Positions 61,733-64,000 of a stretch of DNA of 64,000 nt are shown here, in pieces (position 1 is the first letter of the stretch; every line of letters begins with the position of its first letter). Origin of the DNA: Candidatus Gastranaerophilales bacterium (GTDB taxonomy: Bacteria; Cyanobacteriota; Vampirovibrionia; Gastranaerophilales; Gastranaerophilaceae); contig CALVAX010000001.1 in the NCBI GenBank assembly GCA_944325605.1, positions 124,001-188,000 on the forward strand, in the 5' to 3' direction. The notes beneath the pieces were generated by a model. The model did not search any database. It worked only from the letters and a program-made list of their open reading frames with translations, and was not told the origin of the DNA. A program made the translations under genes and the position numbers.

Positions 61733-62290
61733 TTATTTTAAGTCTTCTAACGTAATATCAGGGACAGAAGAATCTATTAAATCAACTGTAGAGGAAATTT
61801 CATTAATTATATTTCCCATATTAGAAATAGGATCTTTAGCATTCCCAATTAAATTTTCATATAAATATTCAATTCCACCCAATATATATTGATAAAATAA
61901 TTTTTCATAATCATTAGAATATGTTTCAGAATCATTATCTTCTTTTGAATTTTTCTTATTAGCATTTACATCGCTTGAAAATGCCATTTTAATCCTTTTT
62001 TCTAAATCAGGCTCAATAGAATCATCTGATAACAAAATTAATCTATATAAGAACTTTACAAGTTCCTCTTCATTATATATTTGTTCGACATTTATTGTTT
62101 TTTTAATGGCTTCGGTTGATCTATCAATATCTGCTCTTTTATTAAATTTAAAACCAACTACTGAAGCTGCAAACATTACGTCAATATTTCTTTTAAAGAA
62201 AGGTGGTAATGTTTCGGTTATAGGAGTAACTAAAGCCTCCATATAATTTGCGTGTTTTCCGTAAAAATTATATGTTCTAAATAACACCAT
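61733..62290 (-). CDS. Hypothetical partner of the DndD-like ATPase (185 aa)
   Basis: 185 residues, overlapping the end of the DndD-like gene by 14 nt, so translationally coupled. The front MVLFRTYNFYGKHANYMEALVTPITETLPPFFKRNIDVMFAASVVGFKFNKRADID is the most ordered part; a Ser/Asn/Asp-rich linker follows (ANKKNSKEDNDSETYSN). The end is helical and acidic. There is no known domain, signal or membrane segment. By analogy with Dnd-type clusters, where a small gene follows dndD, it may be a functional counterpart, but it is longer and unlike DndE. Confidence 0.55.
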   Translation of the reverse strand: MVLFRTYNFYGKHANYMEALVTPITETLPPFFKRNIDVMFAASVVGFKFNKRADIDRSTEAIKKTINVEQIYNEEELVKFLYRLILLSDDSIEPDLEKRIKMAFSSDVNANKKNSKEDNDSETYSNDYEKLFYQYILGGIEYLYENLIGNAKDPISNMGNIINEISSTVDLIDSSVPDITLEDLK

Positions 62291-64000
62291 TACCTCCTTC
62301 TATATGTGTACTACATTTTCTATCTTTATCTTCTTCATTTACTAGTTCATTAGGTTTTAATTCATAAAATTTACCAATTTTGTGTTTTATATCTCCATCC
62401 ATAATAATTCTACATTCCGGATCTTTTGAAAATATAATTACTTGCCCTGTCAAATTAGCGATCTTAGGAGCAGCTTCTAACATTTTCCCTTCATCAAAAT
62501 TAGAAAAAGGAGCGTCTAAAACTAATGGATAAGGCTCCGCACTTAATACAGTTTCACCTTTTTTAATTAACTCTTCTTGATGTATATCATGTGCTAGTCT
62601 TAAAAGTGAAACAATGAATGCAAGAACTAAAGTAACACCTTGTGCACCACCAGTACCGACAACTTCTCCATCATTATCAACCATTTTAACCTTATAATCC
62701 GGGGATATATCAATATTATATGCACTTGAAAATACTGTAGCAAAGAAATCATTTACACGTTGTTTTAATAATTCATTCCTTTTTTGCCTTTCTATCATAT
62801 TAATTTTTTGTAAATGTTTATTTATCCTTTCAAGTACGCGTTGTCTTCTTAAAATAATAGCATTTATTTTATCTTTTCCTGCTAATTTTTCGTACTCGAC
62901 TTGTGCATCTCGTCTTTCATCTTTCAAATCTTTAATTTCTCTTTCATATTTCAATATTGTGTTTTCTTTTTCTCTTTTGCCTTTCTCAGCTCTTTCCTTC
63001 CTTCTTTGATACTCTGCAGTAGATTCGTAAGACTCTAGTTTTGACTTAAGTATCTTTATTTGACGTTTAAATTTATCGATTTCTAAATCATAGTCATTTC
63101 TATTTTTACATAAGTTGCCATACTCAACTTGTAATTTAATAACATTTTCTTTTCTTGTTTTAGCTATACTTGTAAACAATGCTACAGCATTTCCTAAATG
63201 TTCTGGCGGCACATAATTAAGCCACGACTTTACTTTTTTATAAAATTCACTATCCTTTTCTAATTTTTGTCCACAGATACATTCTCCATGATTTAATAAC
63301 CATTCAATTGTTTTATTAGTTACATCTGGAATATCATAATCTGTTAGTTCGGCATCTTGCAATTTTTCTAAAACTTGATCTATTTGTGATTGATAGCAAT
63401 TTGAAACAAAATAATTTGAAAAATTAGAAAAGAAAGCTACTATTTCTTTTCGTAAAAGATTCTCATAGTGTTTTTTATCTGCTTCTGCTTTTATTAAATC
63501 CTTTTGATCCTGTTCGCCTTGCTCACCTTCTTTTATTCTTTCCTCCATGTCTTTGATTTCTTTTTCATGTTCTTTAATATCTTCTCTATATTCATCTATA
63601 GTTTTTTGTTTTGAATCAATAAGTGAAGTATTAGTTTCTATTGTTTTTGATAAGCCTCCCATTTTTTCATCAATATCTTTAGAAATTTTTGCCTTTAAAA
63701 CTGCTATTGCACTATTGATATGTGGTATTGTTTCCGATAAGGCTTCAAACCCTAAAATTTTATTAACAGCTTCTTTAAACTTGCTTCCATTATCAGTATT
63801 TTCTTCCATTATTTTCATTTGTTCACCTCTGATAAAGAAATAATCTGATAATGCTCCAGGAATAATTTTATGAATGGCTTCAACTATATTATTAGGTGGA
63901 ACCTCTTGTTTTATCCCATCTTCATCTTTGTATGTGATTTTTCTGACAATCTGCCCTTTCGGTTGAGGTCTTTTCTTTGAATTTGCTGAAATACCTTGCA
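62277..64000 (-). CDS. DndD-like SMC-family ATPase (partial; amino terminus beyond the right edge)
   Basis: The frame stays open from the stop at 62277 to position 64000; the ATG at 63818 is internal, because upstream residues read IIPGALSDYFFIRGEQ, the conserved 'iP..l..yFFfdGE' block of DndD-type proteins. Downstream lie long coiled coils around a GECICGQKL zinc-hook-like segment. The ABC signature GTGGAQGVTLVLAFIVSLLRLA and Walker B PLVLDAPFSNFDEGKM follow. DndD supports phosphorothioate DNA modification or related defence. Walker A lies outside the window. Family placement within DndD/Rad50-like ATPases is tentative. Confidence 0.7.
   Translation of the reverse strand, partial: QGISANSKKRPQPKGQIVRKITYKDEDGIKQEVPPNNIVEAIHKIIPGALSDYFFIRGEQMKIMEENTDNGSKFKEAVNKILGFEALSETIPHINSAIAVLKAKISKDIDEKMGGLSKTIETNTSLIDSKQKTIDEYREDIKEHEKEIKDMEERIKEGEQGEQDQKDLIKAEADKKHYENLLRKEIVAFFSNFSNYFVSNCYQSQIDQVLEKLQDAELTDYDIPDVTNKTIEWLLNHGECICGQKLEKDSEFYKKVKSWLNYVPPEHLGNAVALFTSIAKTRKENVIKLQVEYGNLCKNRNDYDLEIDKFKRQIKILKSKLESYESTAEYQRRKERAEKGKREKENTILKYEREIKDLKDERRDAQVEYEKLAGKDKINAIILRRQRVLERINKHLQKINMIERQKRNELLKQRVNDFFATVFSSAYNIDISPDYKVKMVDNDGEVVGTGGAQGVTLVLAFIVSLLRLAHDIHQEELIKKGETVLSAEPYPLVLDAPFSNFDEGKMLEAAPKIANLTGQVIIFSKDPECRIIMDGDIKHKIGKFYELKPNELVNEEDKDRKCSTHIEGGNGVI

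Noticed and set aside
62277-63818. 513-aa protein starting at 63818 as a complete gene
   Set aside because: The frame remains open to the window edge, and the residues just upstream form the conserved FF..GE block, so this Met is internal.

Overview
The window looks like a chromosomal segment of a low-GC, Gram-negative-type bacterium. My best guess is a gut Vampirovibrionia (Melainabacteria/Gastranaerophilales) relative. The reasons are two TolC-type outer-membrane proteins together with an S-layer-homology (SLH) protein, a dnaG-rpoD pair, dnaN, der, a mini-RNase III, small Ca-binding EF-hand proteins, and many dispersed repeats carrying GTCATTCTGAGG/CGAAGAATCT. This placement is inference; no rRNA or ribosomal-protein gene is present to test it.

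Positions 1-29,400 are core genome: rpoD (partial) and dnaG, a TolC-like porin, small secreted or hypothetical genes, tRNA-Gly, two MITE-like elements, mrnC, der flanked by about 450-500 bp inverted repeats, an SLH envelope protein followed by a three-copy tandem repeat, a C_GCAxxG_C_C gene/crcB/TIM-barrel operon, dnaN next to a strong oriC candidate, a DUF3137/prmC operon, a MarR-controlled tripartite drug-efflux locus, a metallophosphoesterase and tRNA-Ala.

Positions 29,500-64,000 are an accessory defence island beginning just after tRNA-Ala. A roughly 45-bp direct repeat occurs at 29,540, 32,917 and 61,171 and brackets two modules. Module 1 has an XRE regulator, a probable polymorphic toxin with a membrane immunity gene, and further immunity genes preceded by orphan toxin tails. 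Module 2 holds, in order: a retron (RT plus phosphoribosyltransferase-like/winged-helix effector) whose msr-msd RNA appears to lie inside the effector's 3' end; a divergent HEPN-like gene across a 16-bp dyad; small element genes; a complete type I BREX operon (brxA-brxB-brxC-pglX-membrane protein-pglZ-brxL) with an unusual BrxL carboxy terminus; a Mu-like transposon (MuA, MuB, degenerate recombinase) with three end repeats spaced exactly 33 bp; and a DUF4143 ATPase/OLD nuclease/UvrD-like helicase operon resembling Gabija. A DndD-like SMC ATPase operon runs off the right edge.

Functionally, the right half is a stacked anti-phage arsenal: modification/exclusion (BREX), abortive or sensor systems (retron, Gabija-like), and inter-bacterial or addiction-type toxin/immunity genes. 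The most interesting individual signals are the embedded retron RNA, the toxin-tail/immunity array, the BrxL variant, the Mu-like end repeats and the oriC candidate with variant DnaA boxes.
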